64,000 nucleotides of DNA, from assembly GCA_037126765.1 (NCBI GenBank), contig JBBCBC010000050.1, positions 496,001 through 560,000 on the forward strand, in the 5' to 3' direction. A program made the translations under genes and the position numbers. Source of the DNA: Stenogyne calaminthoides. Its lineage: Eukaryota; Streptophyta; Magnoliopsida; Lamiales; Lamiaceae. The first letter of the stretch is position 1. Every line of letters starts with the position of its first letter. The notes beneath the pieces are model-generated. The model searched no databases, had not been told where the DNA came from, and saw only the letters and a list, made by a program, of their open reading frames with translations. Below are positions 36,344 to 48,532 of the stretch, piece after piece.

Positions 36344-36356
36344 ACTCTGATACCAC
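36344..36356 (-). promoter_or_regulatory. Primer binding site of Copia-B (initiator tRNA-Met)
   Basis: Minus strand GTGGTATCAGAGT directly follows the 5' LTR. TGGTATCAGAG is the standard site complementary to the 3' end of plant initiator methionine tRNA. Confidence 0.92.
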
Positions 36357-37972
36357 TGTTGGAATTTAGAGGCACGTAAACACGTCATACATGCGCAGCG
36401 AAAATTAAAGTTCACCAACAACGAATAGTTAATTGCATAATTAAATTCGAGTAAACGTAAACAGAATTCTTACAAAATTGATTGCATACGGATTCTCCAC
36501 TATGGTATCCACGTAATAATCGCTTACTAACTTGCACAGATCTTGCCAAATTGAATCCCTAGATGAATTTGCTATAGAAAATTCTAACTTAATTAGAGAT
36601 TTTATGGAGAAAATATGAACCGACGTAATATGAATTCCCAAGAGCTCATATATATAGAAAACCACAAATTTTAAATCTTAAGCTATCCTTTAGTAAAAAA
36701 ATCTAATAAAATAAATCTCTTAGATTTATTTCCCACATATAAATCTCTACTTTATTTAAATCCCATATACGAAAAATCTCTACGATTTATTTCCATATAT
36801 ATTTAATCCAATAATAATATTCCAAATATTATTATTGGAAAATCTTATTTAATTAAATCCAATTTAATTAAACATTAATAATAATTAATTCAAAATTAAT
36901 CTATTATTAATTACTTCTCCATAAATTAAATATTAAATCCAATTTAACATTTAATCAACCAACTATAATTAGTAAACAACCATTACTTGTTGTATTGTCC
37001 ATGTGCCCTCATATATCGAAATGCGATTAGTCAAACTAATGGTCTTAATTGAACCTTAGACAATAAATCGACATTCTCAATATATGAGGTAACGCTTTTG
37101 GAAATGTGCAACTACCCGTAATTGAAACATGGGTTATTACGATTTTTTTCTCCTTTCATTCAACGAATACTCGATTTAGCCTCGAACATGATGAAGTTAA
37201 TCTATTCAAATAACTTAATCAAGTTATCTCTAATCACTAATTGATCACTTATGTCACACTTGGCCACAAAGTCCAAGTTGACGCATTATCGGCCAACGAC
37301 TTTGATCCAATTATGATGGTAAGACGAAAGATTCTCTCTAAATCCACTTTGAGGAATGAATCATTTTCTTCAACTACCACGCATACACGCACTTCGTGAT
37401 GAACCCAATCCAAGCCATATCTACCCATGGTTAGGGTGCAAGCGTCGGTCATGGTCAAAGTTTATCATCTCACACATGTCGTGAGTATTGACCTCAAGTC
37501 AAAAGTATCGCGATCGCTTCCCACTAACCGAGACACCCGTCGTATTACACATATAAGGGAACTACATCAAACGATTTCTCGGATGGGTATACCAATACCC
37601 TCTAAGGTATTTGTGCATCCATCATGAGATACCTAGTATCTCGTAGTAAGTGAGATCTTACTACACTCTCAAAGAGTATAATGCAGATCGCACACCAATC
37701 TCCATTGTATCATCAATATCCCATTCTTGATGATCCTCGATTGGGGCCATTTGAGAATCATGCTTAGGTCATCTGAGTTCTCACACACTCAATGACAACA
37801 GTGACTCAAGGGAACACAAATAAGAACAAATGCAAACAATCAAACATAATATTCTAATAGGTGCAACGCCATATATATAATATTAAATAAATAATAATAT
37901 TAAATCAATGTTGAATATTATCTGAGCATTATGTCCTTACAATGGATTGTCTCTAGGACACTAACACTAACA
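36357..37972 (-). repeat. 5' LTR of Copia-B
   Basis: On the minus strand it runs from TGTTAGTGTTAGTG at 37,972 to CCAACA at 36,357. It is alignable throughout with the 3' LTR, with many small indels. Confidence 0.92.
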
Positions 37973-37977
37973 CTTCC

Positions 37978-38378
37978 ACCACCGCCGCCACCACGACCAC
38001 CGCCAATCACAAGGCCACCGCTGCCACCACCACTACCGCCATCGCCCTTGAAATTAATGGTGTGGGGAAATAATCCGGTGAGCAACCCATTTGAACGGCC
38101 AGAGCGGATGCAAGCCGCTGCCACTTTCGTTGATTTTCTTTGTTCTCGACCGTCACCGCCTCTCTAATCTGTTCAACCGTCTCCTACAAATGCGGGGGCT
38201 GCGGTGCTGAAGTAATAGAGGTCTGAGACGAGTAGGGTTGCGTCTCCACGATTATGACGGGAGACAACCTACCGAACCCAAGGACCCGCTGTCTAGTGAC
38301 CCCGACCTCCTCCACATAGATCCGATTCAAATTAATCGGAGGAGGTGGTGGATTATCATCACCTGAGGTGGCGGTTCT
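37978..38378 (-). pseudogene. CACTA element gene, 3' exon
   Basis: Follows a splice-acceptor-like tract (poly-T then CAG, ending at 38,379) on the minus strand. It encodes TATSGDDNPPPPPINLNRIY, then VEEVGVTRQRVLGFGRLSP, resembling the conserved C-terminal IY-x-E-x-VG...RV-x-GFG segment of plant Ptta/En/Spm (Transposase_24) proteins, and then a long glycine-rich coding-like tail cut by Copia-B at 37,972. The family call rests on my recognition of this short motif. Confidence 0.55.
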
Positions 38379-38500
38379 CTGAAAAAAATATATTATATAC
38401 ATGAGACAAGCAACATGCATGAGCAGGTTACTAATTACGAAATACAATATTATAATTAAATTACTTACGTGCACGTGGGTGCTGCGGTGGTAGGTGGAGG

Positions 38501-40350
38501 TGTTGGGATTATACTGAAAAGTATGCTTTTTACTTTGTATAATCGAAACTGAATTTCCAGACTTATTTACTGAGATAAATTGTTTATCACTGATGCTTTA
38601 AATATGATTGAATGTTATATATATTTACTGCATAACTGTTCAATAATTCGTACGTGATACACTGTAGTTAATTTAGTGATACCGATCACGTAAGATTAAA
38701 TTAAGTCGCAGTCCCTTGTAACTAAAAGTACGCCATTCACGACCTAGATGGAAATGAACAACCATCGCGAAAGGTTGAGGTGTAAGGCTCAGATTGGTTT
38801 GTCTTGACCAAGAGATTACACTAGTGCGTATGACGATCTACTTGAAAAAAGGACCTACTGAAGGATAAATTCTTCGAACCGAACGAGGAAGAATTAGATC
38901 TCGATGGTTCGTTGTTTCTTAACCTTCGTCCCCTTAAATAGTATCACGGGATTGGTAACTATTGCTTTGACTTATCATGGGTAAATAATCGGAGAGATTC
39001 AATACTTTTTTATCTTGGACAATATTATTGGTCACATGTGATTGCTACGATTTAATCTGAAGAATCGTGTGCAAGCACGCTTGCTTGATTTTTCCCCTTG
39101 GGAGGTTCATAAGTTTTATCATACCAAATCTTGCAAGTGGAATTAGTTTCCTGGTATGGATAATAATGTTGAACCGTTCTCGACCAAGGACAAAAGATAT
39201 TAATTAACGAAAGCTATTTCAAAGGGCTTGAATTAATTGATGGGCTAGATAATCTTAAACACGGGAAATAATGACCGGGAGCCATATTGATTGTAATATG
39301 GGTTAAGATGGATAGTGCAATATTAATTATGTAGTGGGATTAATTAATATTTATGGGCTTGAATTATATTGTGGCTCAATATTAGATATTCAAGATCCAT
39401 TAGAAGGCCCAATCTTAATTCTCCTAAAAGGCCCCCTGAGTAGCCCAACAAATAGTCCAATAACTGAAAAATGTGATTAAAATAAAATAAATATTGTCGC
39501 TTAATTTTTCCTCTTATTTTCGAAAATTATGGATAAAAGAGGGAGAAAGATTTTCTTTGAATTTTGTTATGGAATGAAGATATGTATTCTTGGAATACAA
39601 GATTATCTCATTTAATTCAAGAAATCTCCCACTTGGTTATTCATAGTGATATTTCGAATTTTTGGAAATATAGTGGGCAAGAAAGATTTTCTTGATTTTC
39701 TTGAAAAGATATTATGGACGATATGCATTTCTTGAAATACAAGAATATCTCATAAATTCAAGAAGATCTAAATCTTGGATTCTTGCACACACTAAATTTT
39801 CGAAAATATCCATATTTTGAGGAAGTTGGATTTTTGTGGAATATTTTAATTATGGGAAAAAGAATATAGGAGATATATTCAAGATTTCTTGGTGACCAAG
39901 AAAAGTCTCTTCCCACGTTGATTTTCTACATAAAATTCGACCACTCCCTCTCCTATAAATAGGGGATGATTTGTTCATTCCCAAGTACAATTCCATGTGC
40001 TGGAAATATTAGCAAATCCACATAAGTGGTGCAACAAAGTTTATTTTTTCCTTTTGTTAATTGTTCGCGAGTATCCTTCCACCGGATTGTCGAGCAAGGG
40101 CTAAGGAATACTTGGGAAGTCCTTTTGGTTAGTCCGTCCGACCAAAGCCACCGCCATCCCGGAGGTACGCGTTCGTAAACCCGTAGATTCCGCGTCGCGT
40201 AGGTTTTACGTGGCTTTTTATATGCATGATATGTTGTTGCAATTATTATTTGAATTAATATAGATTAATTCATGCTAGTAATAATTAATGAATTAAATTT
40301 GTATTTAAATATTCACCCCGAATAGATCTCGGGTAACTCATTCCCCAACA
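38501..40350 (+). repeat. 5' LTR of Copia-C
   Basis: Matches 45,815-47,668 over its whole length. A TATA-like CTATAAATAGGGGATGA near 39,952-39,968 is a good candidate for the core promoter of the element. The next internal bases (ATCGCATCGAGCC) look like a damaged tRNA-Met primer site. Confidence 0.92.
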
Positions 40351-41782
40351 ATCGCATCGAGCCACTTGCTTTCGCTCTCAATTTTTAAATTGTAATTTAA
40401 TTGTGGACATTAAATTTGAAATTGGATAGTAGAACCGTTAGATCTGCTTTTGTAGGTATCCAATTGTCATGAATTTTAATGTTTTATTTTGCATGCATAT
40501 AAACCGGGTTTTTTTTTTTTTATTCGATTCGCTCTCGTATTTGTTTTGCCTCGTGAGAAAATCCACGAGTAGACTAGATTTGTTTGATTTGGATCAATGT
40601 AATAGACTAGTTCAGATCTAGGTTTATTTATTTTTGTAAATAAATTGTAAACCGGATTGGGAAATCTAAGAGAAGGAAGAATTAAAAGATCTAAATCTGC
40701 AACTGTGCGAGGGCGTGAGCGAGCGCTGCACACGACGGGCGCATAGTGGCAGGTTTCAAGTCGAAGCGAGGATAACGGCAGTATGGATACGCGGGGCGCT
40801 GGCGGATACGGGCGGCCGCCGAGGACGCAGGGCGCAGGCGGAGTATTGAAGCGCTACACAAGGACGCGTATACGGACAAGGTGCCAAGAATCGCCGATTT
40901 CGGCCGAGGCGCAAGGCCAAGGCGCTATTCCGTACCGCAAGGTCGCCGAAGTCGCCGAGGTCGCCCTAGGCTAAGTGGCCGCCGATGCGGCGCAGATCCT
41001 TGTTGGCGTGGCGGATTCCGAGACGAAGTATTTTTCCGAGACAAACGAGTGGGAGAAATTGAGACGTGTTTATTCAAGATCAAGTCAAGAAAAATCAAAC
41101 CATGACAATTGGATAATTTATGCCCAATATGTTTATTTTTCTGCTTTTGCTTGATTTATTTGTGCTATCTTATGCTTTATTTAATTTGTTTAAATGTGTT
41201 TGCATGAGGGTTGCCAAATGGAAAAAATCTCAACTTCAAAATTACTAAGTATGTTTAAATAATTAATTGACAATTTTATTACGGATAATAAAATTGAATT
41301 AATTTTGACCTCCATGATTTATTTATTTGTGAATTATTTTGGAGAAATTCCTCTGGAGATTCGGCCAAAAGATAGGTTTCACATGAATGAATTCCAAACG
41401 GATGATTGTGGATTATTACTAGTGGCGACGATGACCCTCCCCACGAGGCTCGATCAAAGCGAAATAGTAATCATGTATTTAATCATGGTTATTACTTAGG
41501 TATAAAATTGATATGCATATACTTCCCCAAGTCCCTGTCAATTTTATATTGGTCAAGTGGGAGCCAACTATTAATCTGATATTAAAGGTTTGTAACCGTT
41601 CTTGTTTGTAACTCAGCTTTGAATGTGTTTAAATAATGACCCACCCCACGTGGGCTTATTTAAACTGTTTTGAGATGTTGGGCGATGATGTTCATATTTT
41701 TTTGAGATTTTAATATGATGCATGTGATCAAACCTTGTGATAATTTTGTGCTTATTCATATTATTGTTTATTTCAGTTCATC
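40351..41782 (+). other. Copia-C untranslated leader with a GC-rich block
   Basis: Non-coding leader before gag. A GC-rich block at about 40,700-41,030 contains short open frames in several phases with no recognisable product. No domain seen. Confidence 0.55.
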
Positions 41783-42700
41783 ATGTCGCAACCTTTTAAT
41801 CCACTATTCAATATACTGAAAGACAATTTGCTCACTAGAGAAAATTTTGTTGATTGGAATCAAAACTCACTATTGTCCTCATTGCACAAAGCCATAATCG
41901 GGTTCGACCACACCTAAACCGGATAAACCATCGATGAGTCCACTAAAACGGGTTAAGAAAGAGAGTCTTTCGATCGAGCGGTCTAACGAAATGGCAAAGT
42001 GTACCATCTTGCTTTATGTCGATGTGTTGCAACACCAACACCGTAACGTTGAGACCCTGCGGGAATCATGACTAGTCTTAAAGCGATGTTTCAACATCAT
42101 AACCGTGTAGATCGTCAGATCACCTTGAGGGACTTGCTCTCTATGAAAATGGTGGAGGGAACGCCTGTAAGGGAGCACGTTCTCCAAATGATGGCTCACC
42201 TTAATAAACTTGAGGTACTTGGCGGCAATCACGATATCGAGACCCAAATCGATTTCGTGCTCCATTCTCTGCCGAAAAGCTTTGAACAATTCAGGTTGAA
42301 CTACCCGATGAATAATCAAAAGTTCTCGATGCCTGATCTGTTGCAAACTTTAGTCTCGGCAGAGGCGGTATTGGGGCAGAAAAGCCAAGCCTTGGTGGCA
42401 AACGGACCTTCTTCTTCTTCTTCTAGACCAAGGGGTGGTAAGAACAAGAAAAGGAACAAAGGCCACAAGCAAGTGAACTCAAGTGTTGCCAATGGCAAAG
42501 ATAAGGTGAAGAAGGGTGGTGGAGTGAACAAGCCAGCTAAGGGGAAGTGCTTCAACTGCGGTGAGAAAGGACATTGGAGGTCAGCCTGTTCCAGACCTAA
42601 GAGGGATGGAAAGAAAGGTAATTCTCACGTACTAGTTGTTGAAACTTATTTAGCGGCGTATGCCTCCCATGTTGTGGGTGGTGGATACGGGATCCACTAA
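41783..42700 (+). pseudogene. Copia-C gag, with CCHC zinc knuckle
   Basis: Starts MSQPFNPLFNILKDNLLTRE at 41,783, a standard copia gag start, and meets a stop near 41,915. The rest is open from 42,068, with LKAMFQHHNRVDRQITLRDL, LNKLEVLGGNHDIETQIDFV and SLPKSFEQFRLNY. A basic linker leads to the zinc knuckle CFNCGEKGHWRSAC at 42,548-42,589 (C-x2-C-x4-H-x4-C, all ligands present). It forms the particle and binds the RNA. Confidence 0.9.
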
Positions 42701-42710
42701 TCATGTTTGT
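42675..42710 (+). pseudogene. Copia-C aspartic protease active site
   Basis: The frame WVVDTGSTNHVC, with catalytic D-T-G at 42,684-42,692, is intact, but one base out of phase with gag. The rest of the protease (to about 42,980) is broken. Confidence 0.8.
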
Positions 42711-43059
42711 TTCACATTACATGGGTTCAAGCGGACCCGGTAACTTAGTGGGAGTGAGGTCCTCATCACACTGGGCGATACTACGAGAGTGGCAGCTGAA
42801 GTAGTGGGAGAAGTGCACCTGTCTTTTGAAGACAGTGTTATAATTTTTGAGATATTCTTTACGTTCCGGATTTTAGAAAGAATTTGTTTTCAGTTTCTAA
42901 ACTTTTATGATGGATATTTGGTTACTTTTTAATAAAGTTGTTACCATTTTTCTTTTGATAAATTTATCTGTCATGGAACGTTGTTGAATGATCTCTATAC
43001 AATTAACTGTGCACACCACTCACGAAATGTATCCTATAACACATCAACTATTTCCGAGA

Positions 43060-43930
43060 AAAGAAAAAACGCTTCATCGACGTGAACGACACACTTTGGC
43101 ATCTAAGATTGGGTCATATAAATCCAAAGAGGATCCAAAGGTTGGTGAGAGATGGTTCACTAGGGCTTCTCCAAGTTGAACCGATTCCAACTTCGCAAAT
43201 CATATTTGGAGAGTAATATGACCGAGAGGGCATTTGGAGCCAATAGAATAGGGCTAAAGAAGTGTTAGAGATCGCTTACAAAGGTGTGTGTAGTTCAATG
43301 TCAACCAAAGCAAAGGAGGAGGTTATGAGTAATTTTATTGATGATTACTCAAGGTACATTTTCCTTATGAAGCATGAATCAGACCTTTGAGAAATTCTAA
43401 GAATTTAAGGCTCAAACAGAGAATCACAAGGAAAAAGCGATCAAGTCTCTACGATCCGATCTTGGAGGCGAATACCTCAAATGATGAGTTTTTGAACTAC
43501 TTATCCGATGAAGGGATTGTATCCCACCACCACATTCTAAACCCCTCAACAAAATGGGGTTTGTAGAGCGAAGCAACATAATTCTTTTGGAAATGGTTAG
43601 ATCAATGATGAGTTATACGGATCTTCCCGAAGTCGCTCCGGGTCATACCTTGGAAAACAACGACTTTACATTCTAAACTTGGTGCTATCCAAATCGGTTC
43701 CCAAAACTCCCAAAGAATTGTGGACCGGGCGCAAGCCTAGTATGAGACACGTGAGAACTTTGGGGTGTTAGGCCTACATGATTGGATAAGGAAGCCCTTA
43801 AGTTGGATCCTCGATCGGAATTAAGGTTGTTTGTAGGATACCCTGAGGGAACAAAAGGGTGTATGTTCTATAGTTCCGAAGATCAAAAGGTGGTAATAAG
43901 CACCCACTTTAGATTTTGGAAGAAGACTAT
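43060..43930 (+). pseudogene. Copia-C integrase remnant
   Basis: Only scattered blocks survive: LWHLRLGH-like near 43,095 (with shifts), DDYSRY near 43,343, LRSDLGGEYL near 43,450 and GYPEGTKG near 43,840, all in different frames. The order fits a copia integrase. Confidence 0.7.
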
Positions 43931-44087
43931 ATGAACCAAAGAAAACCCAGAAGTGAGATTACCTTAAATGAGCTTAGAGAGCAAACCTCGAAGCCAATCG
44001 CATTTATTTAGATGATGTACCAAATGATACGTTTTCAACCCGACCTCCTCGTCAGAGTGGGAGGGTTGTTAGACAGCCGAGAGATTC

Positions 44088-45194
44088 ATGGGAATAGGAG
44101 AGTCCTCGGACTTGATTCCCGGGCAATACGAATCAGACCCATGGACATATGACGAGGCACTCCAAGATAAGGATGCAGATTCTTGGCAAACGACAATGAA
44201 AGCCGAAATGGGTTCTATGTTTCATAATAGAGTGTGGGAGCTAGTCGAACCACTTAATGGGGTCAAACCCATTAGATGCAAGTGGGTATATAAGAGGAAA
44301 AGAGGATCGGACGGGAAGGTTGAAACCTTTAAAGCAAGACTAATGGCGAAAGGTTATACTCAGAAAGAAAGGGATCGATTATGAGGAAATTTTTTCGCCC
44401 GTAGCCATGCTTAAGTCCATCCGTATTCTCTTATCGATTGATCGCATTTCGACTTTTTAAATCGGAAAATGGATGTCAAGACAACTTTTCCTTAACCAAG
44501 TCTTGATGAAGAGATCTATATGCAACAACCCCAAGGTTTCATTGAAACAGGCCAAGAACATCTTGTTTGTAAGCTCAAGAAGTCCATTTACGGACTCAAA
44601 CAGGCATCCAGAGCTTGGAACCAATGTTTTGATCATGTTATAAAGTCTTATGGGTTTTGATCAAAACGAGTTTGAAAGTTGTGTGTATAAAAACGTGTCG
44701 GAACTGCATTGATATTCTTAGTACTATACGTAGATGACATTGTGATCATTGGGAACGATGTGAAGGTGTGGTCAGACGTAAGAGCATAGCTTTCAAAAAC
44801 AGTTTGATATGAAAGACTTATGGAAAATCGACACATCTTTGGGATCAAGATCACTTTCGAGATCTCAAGAAAAGGATGATCGGGTTATCGCAAGTTTCAT
44901 ACATAGACATCGTCTTGAACGCTTCAAAGATGCATGATTCCAAGAAAGGATTCCCTTTTCGGACTTGGAATCCATCTATCCAAGAAAATGTCCCCTAAGA
45001 CGCAAGAAGAGATAGATGACATGAAAGGCATTCCTTGTGGCTTCTACCGCTCGGAAACCTTATGTATGCAATGTCACAGACGAGACCCGGATATCCGCTT
45101 AGCCATGGGCATGATAGCAAGATATCAAAGTAACCCGAAAAAGCGATTGACTACGCTTAAAAACATTCAAGTGTCCGAAAAGAACTCGGGATAG
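44088..45194 (+). pseudogene. Copia-C reverse transcriptase remnant
   Basis: An open stretch at 44,088-44,384 carries DSWQTTMKAEMGSMFHNRVW, IRCKWVYKRKRGSDGKVETF and KARLMAKGYTQKE, the start of the copia polymerase. Later frames give YMQQPQGFIE, CKLKKSIYGLKQASRAWNQC near 44,570-44,630 and the catalytic LYVDDIVIIG, with YVDD at 44,727-44,738. The frame at 44,934-45,194 covers the connection to RNase H. At least four frameshifts. Confidence 0.88.
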
Positions 45195-45800
45195 AATGTT
45201 GATTTATCGGTCGATACTCTAATCCCCATTGGCTACACGGACTCCGGATTTCCAATCAAATTTAGATTCCAAAATTATCTCTTTCTCGCCAGTGTGTTTC
45301 CATTTGGGAAGTGTAGCCATCCAATGGACGAGTGTGAAGCGTAAATGCATCAACGACTCAACCATGGAAGTCGGATAAGTAGTCGCTTGTGAAGCGAAGA
45401 AAAGACCCGATTGGGATCTAGATCTTCTTAGTGGACTTGGATGGTGTTCTCAATCGTTTAGCAATATCTGCTAGAGCGATTTGCAAATTCAAGAGAACCA
45501 AGAGTCCACGAGTCAAACAAACACATTAAAGGAAAAGACATCTTATATGAGAAATCGTTACTAGAGAGATATAGATGTGGCAAAGATAGATGGCGAGGAC
45601 GAGGACGACCTAGCGATCCATTCACAAAAAGCGATCCCTCCTCTGAATACATTCGAGACATGTGAGTGGAATGGGTGTCAAGACCGGATTGTCAACTGCT
45701 TTGAGTATAAGTGGGAGAAATTATTAGGTTCGTGTAGGTGACATTAGATGTCACGGAATACTCGAGACATGTTGTAGTATACTTAAAAGCAGACTTTGAG

Positions 45801-45814
45801 TATAAGTGGGAGAT
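45801..45814 (+). promoter_or_regulatory. Polypurine tract of Copia-C
   Basis: TATAAGTGGGAGAT lies directly before the 3' LTR, as expected for plus-strand priming. Confidence 0.88.
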
Positions 45815-47668
45815 TGTTGGGATTATAATTGAAAAGTATGCTTTTTACTTTGTATAATCGAAACAATTTCGCACTTATTTATGAGATAAATTGTTTATCA
45901 CCGATGCTTTAAATATGATTGAATGTTATATATATTTATTTGCATAATCGTTCAATAATTAAATGCGTGTTACATCAGTAGTTAATTTAGTGATACCGGA
46001 TCACGAAGATTAAATTAATAAATCCGCTTGTAACTAAAAAAGTACGCCATTCACGACCTAGATGGAAATGAACAACCATCGCGAAAGGTTGAGGTGTAAG
46101 GCTCGATTGGTTTGTCTTGACCAAGAGATTACACTAGTGCATGACCGATCTTATTTGAAAAGGACCTCTGAGGATAAATTCTTCGAATCGAACGAGGAAG
46201 AATTAGACCTCGGTGGTTTCGTTGTTTCTAACCTTCATCCCTTAAATAGGATCACGTGGGATTGGTAACTATTGCTTTGACTTATCATGGGTAGCTTAAT
46301 CGGAGAGATTCAATACTTTTTATCTTGGGCAATATTATTGGTCACATGTGATTGCTAAGATTTAATACTGAAGAATCGTGTGCAAGAAATGCGCTTTTGC
46401 TTGATTTGCCCCTTGGGAGGTTCATAAGTTTTATCATACCAAATCTTGCAAGTGGAATTAGTTTCCCAGATGGATAATAATGTTGAACCGTTCCTCGACC
46501 AAGGACAAAATATATTAATTAACGAAAAGCTATTTCAAAGGCTTGAATTACTTGATGGGCTAGATAATCTTAAACACGGAAATAATGACCGGAGCCATAT
46601 TGATCGTAATATGGGTTAAGATGGATAGTGCAATATTAATTATGTAGTGGATTAATTAATATTTATGGGCTTGAATTATATTGTGGCTCAATATTAGATA
46701 TTCAAGATCCATTAGAAGGTCCAATCTTAATTCTCCTAAAAGGCCCCCGAGTAGCCCAACAAATAGTCCAATAACCTAAAAAAAGTGATTAAAATAAAAT
46801 AAATATTGTTGCTTAATTTTTCCTCTTATTTTCAAAAAATTATGGATAAAAGAGGAGAAAGATTTTCTTTTGAATTTTGTTATGGAATGAAGATATGTAT
46901 TCTTGGAATACAAGATTATCTCATTTAATTCAAGAAATCTCCCACTTGGTTATTCATAGTGATATTTCGAATTTTTTGAAATATAATTAGGCAAGAAAGA
47001 TTTTCTTGATTTTTTTGAAAATATATTATGGAAGATATGTATTTCTTGAAATACAAGAATATCTCATAAATTCAAGAAGATCTAAATCTTGGATTCTTGC
47101 ACACACTAAATTTTTGAAAATATCCATATTTTGAGGAAGTGGGATTTTTGTGGAATATTTTAATTATGGGAAAAAGAATATAGGAGATATATTCAAGATT
47201 TCTTGGTGACCAAGAAAAGTCTCTTCCCACGTTGATTTTCTACATAAAATTCGACCACTCCCTCTTCTATAAATAGGGGATGATTAGTTCATTCCCAAGT
47301 ACAATTTCATGTGCTGGAAATATTAGCAAATCCACATAAGTGGTGCAACAAAGTTTATTTTTTTCTTTTGTTAATTGTTCATGAGTATCCTTCCAATCGG
47401 ATTGTCGAAAGCAAGGGTTAAGGGATACTTGGGAAGTCTGTTTGGTTAGTCCGTCCGCCAAAGCCATTTCCCGAGAGGTACGCGTTCACGTAAACCCAGA
47501 GATTCCTCACGCGTGGGTTTTACGTGGCTTTTTATATGCATGATATGTTGTTGCAATTATTATTTGAATTAATATAGGATTAATTCATGCTAGTAATAAT
47601 TAATGAATTAAATTTGTATTTAAATATTCACCCCCGAATAGATCTGGTAGGTAACTCATTCCCCAACA
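45815..47668 (+). repeat. 3' LTR of Copia-C
   Basis: Almost the same length as the 5' LTR (1,854 against 1,850 bases), and very similar. Differences are mostly one- to five-base indels. Open frames inside it are not genes. Confidence 0.92.
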
Positions 47669-47746
47669 GAGGTCCTTGTCTCCTCTTCGTAGGGGTGGTT
47701 GAGTGCCAACGCCTCTGGAAATAATGAGGGCGTCCGAGCCGTAGTT
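47669..47746 (-). pseudogene. CACTA gene, exon split by Copia-C
   Basis: On the minus strand the exon seems to begin at 47,746 after an acceptor-like AACAAG. It is cut at 47,669 by Copia-C and resumes at 38,500-38,469, ending at a GTAAGT donor (38,463-38,468). Proposed from splice motifs and sequence logic only. Confidence 0.45.
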
Positions 47747-47820
47747 CTTGTTAACAAATACACGTATAAAATTAATTATGAACTTATAGAATTAAATATT
47801 AATATGTTTTAATTACTTAC

Positions 47821-48109
47821 TTCCGCCATTTGGTGCTCCAAATCGATCGATCCGCCTTATGCACAATGACGCCCCATCCACTTCGCTTTGGCTCATGCGG
47901 TTTTACGATTCTTCCCAAGACATCTCCGATAAGCGGGATCGCTCAACATAAATGGCAAATCGACCCCGACGCCAGGATCCATGTCGCCCATCATATCCAA
48001 ATTTTTCATCGTCTCGGATTCAGCACACCTTTCAAAATTGTGGGCCCCATGGCAATTCCAACTCAAGATGGAGTCAGGGTTATAGCAAGAACCTTTGGCC
48101 GAATATGAT
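47821..48109 (-). pseudogene. CACTA gene, internal exon
   Basis: Bounded on the minus strand by an acceptor-like TTTCAAAG and a GTAAGTAA donor. It reads SILSWNCHGAHNFERCAESE, then METKNLDMMGDMDP-like residues and ends near GAPNGG. The equivalent part of copy 1 is scrambled. No stop in the main frame before 47,893; a shift lies beyond. Product not recognised alone; it belongs to the CACTA-encoded protein by position. Confidence 0.5.
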
Positions 48110-48203
48110 CTTTGAAACAACAATATAAAAAATTAATAAATATAATTAAATAATTAATTGTATAACTAAACAAATTAATAAATAAAAATAAATTATAACT
48201 CAC

Positions 48204-48532
48204 TTTCCCGCTCTCAAGTCGATCGCTAAATGAGCATTGGGTGCCGAGCCACGATGAACAGAGGCCGAACTTGAGCTTTAACCTCACGGAGATGCCCCGT
48301 TTATGGAGGGTTCTGGCGAAATGGACCCGCATGGCGGGTGGGCGGCGAGTTCACCGTCGATGAAGATCTTTCTTCCTCCTAGTGCTCGAGGAACACTACC
48401 TTCGCCTCAACCACCGCCGCCGCCCGAGCCACTTAACCGCCGCTTTCTAAACCACCTTTTGTCGCCACTACCTCGTCATTGCCGTTGCCGGCCATTGCCG
48501 TGACCACTATCACTAGCACGTGTAGTACTCAT
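48204..48532 (-). pseudogene. CACTA gene, first coding exon
   Basis: On the minus strand an ATG at 48,532 opens MSTTRASDSGHGNGRQRQ, a low-complexity start. A GC-rich, glycine-rich region follows, then RKIFIDGELAAHPPCG, with two in-frame stops or shifts between. It ends at a GTGAGT donor (48,198-48,203). Assigned by position between the CACTA terminus and the next exon. Confidence 0.45.

Larger units (their letters stand above)
28599..37972 (-). mobile_element. Ty1/copia LTR retrotransposon (Copia-B), nested in the CACTA
   Basis: Full-length element of about 9.4 kb on the minus strand, with LTRs of about 1.6 kb. Flanks are CTGCC (28,594-28,598) and CTTCC (37,973-37,977), a 5-bp duplication with one mismatch. 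Read on the minus strand: 5' LTR, primer site TGGTATCAGAG, long leader, gag, protease, integrase, reverse transcriptase, RNase H, purine tract, 3' LTR. This is the copia order. Several frameshifts separate the domains, but the integrase is open over more than 400 codons. Confidence 0.93.
38501..47668 (+). mobile_element. Ty1/copia LTR retrotransposon (Copia-C), nested in the CACTA
   Basis: Full-length element of about 9.2 kb on the plus strand, with LTRs of about 1.85 kb that start TGTTGGGATTATA and end CCCCAACA. Left flank GGAGG and right flank GAGGT differ by a one-base offset, consistent with a GAGGT duplication that lost one T at the left junction. Internal order is gag, protease, integrase, reverse transcriptase, RNase H. 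Gag is readable; integrase and RNase H are badly broken. It interrupts an exon of the CACTA gene. Confidence 0.92.

Noticed and set aside
40691..41105. Open frames in a GC-rich block of Copia-C
   Set aside because: Same situation: untranslated leader of a retrotransposon, no domain.
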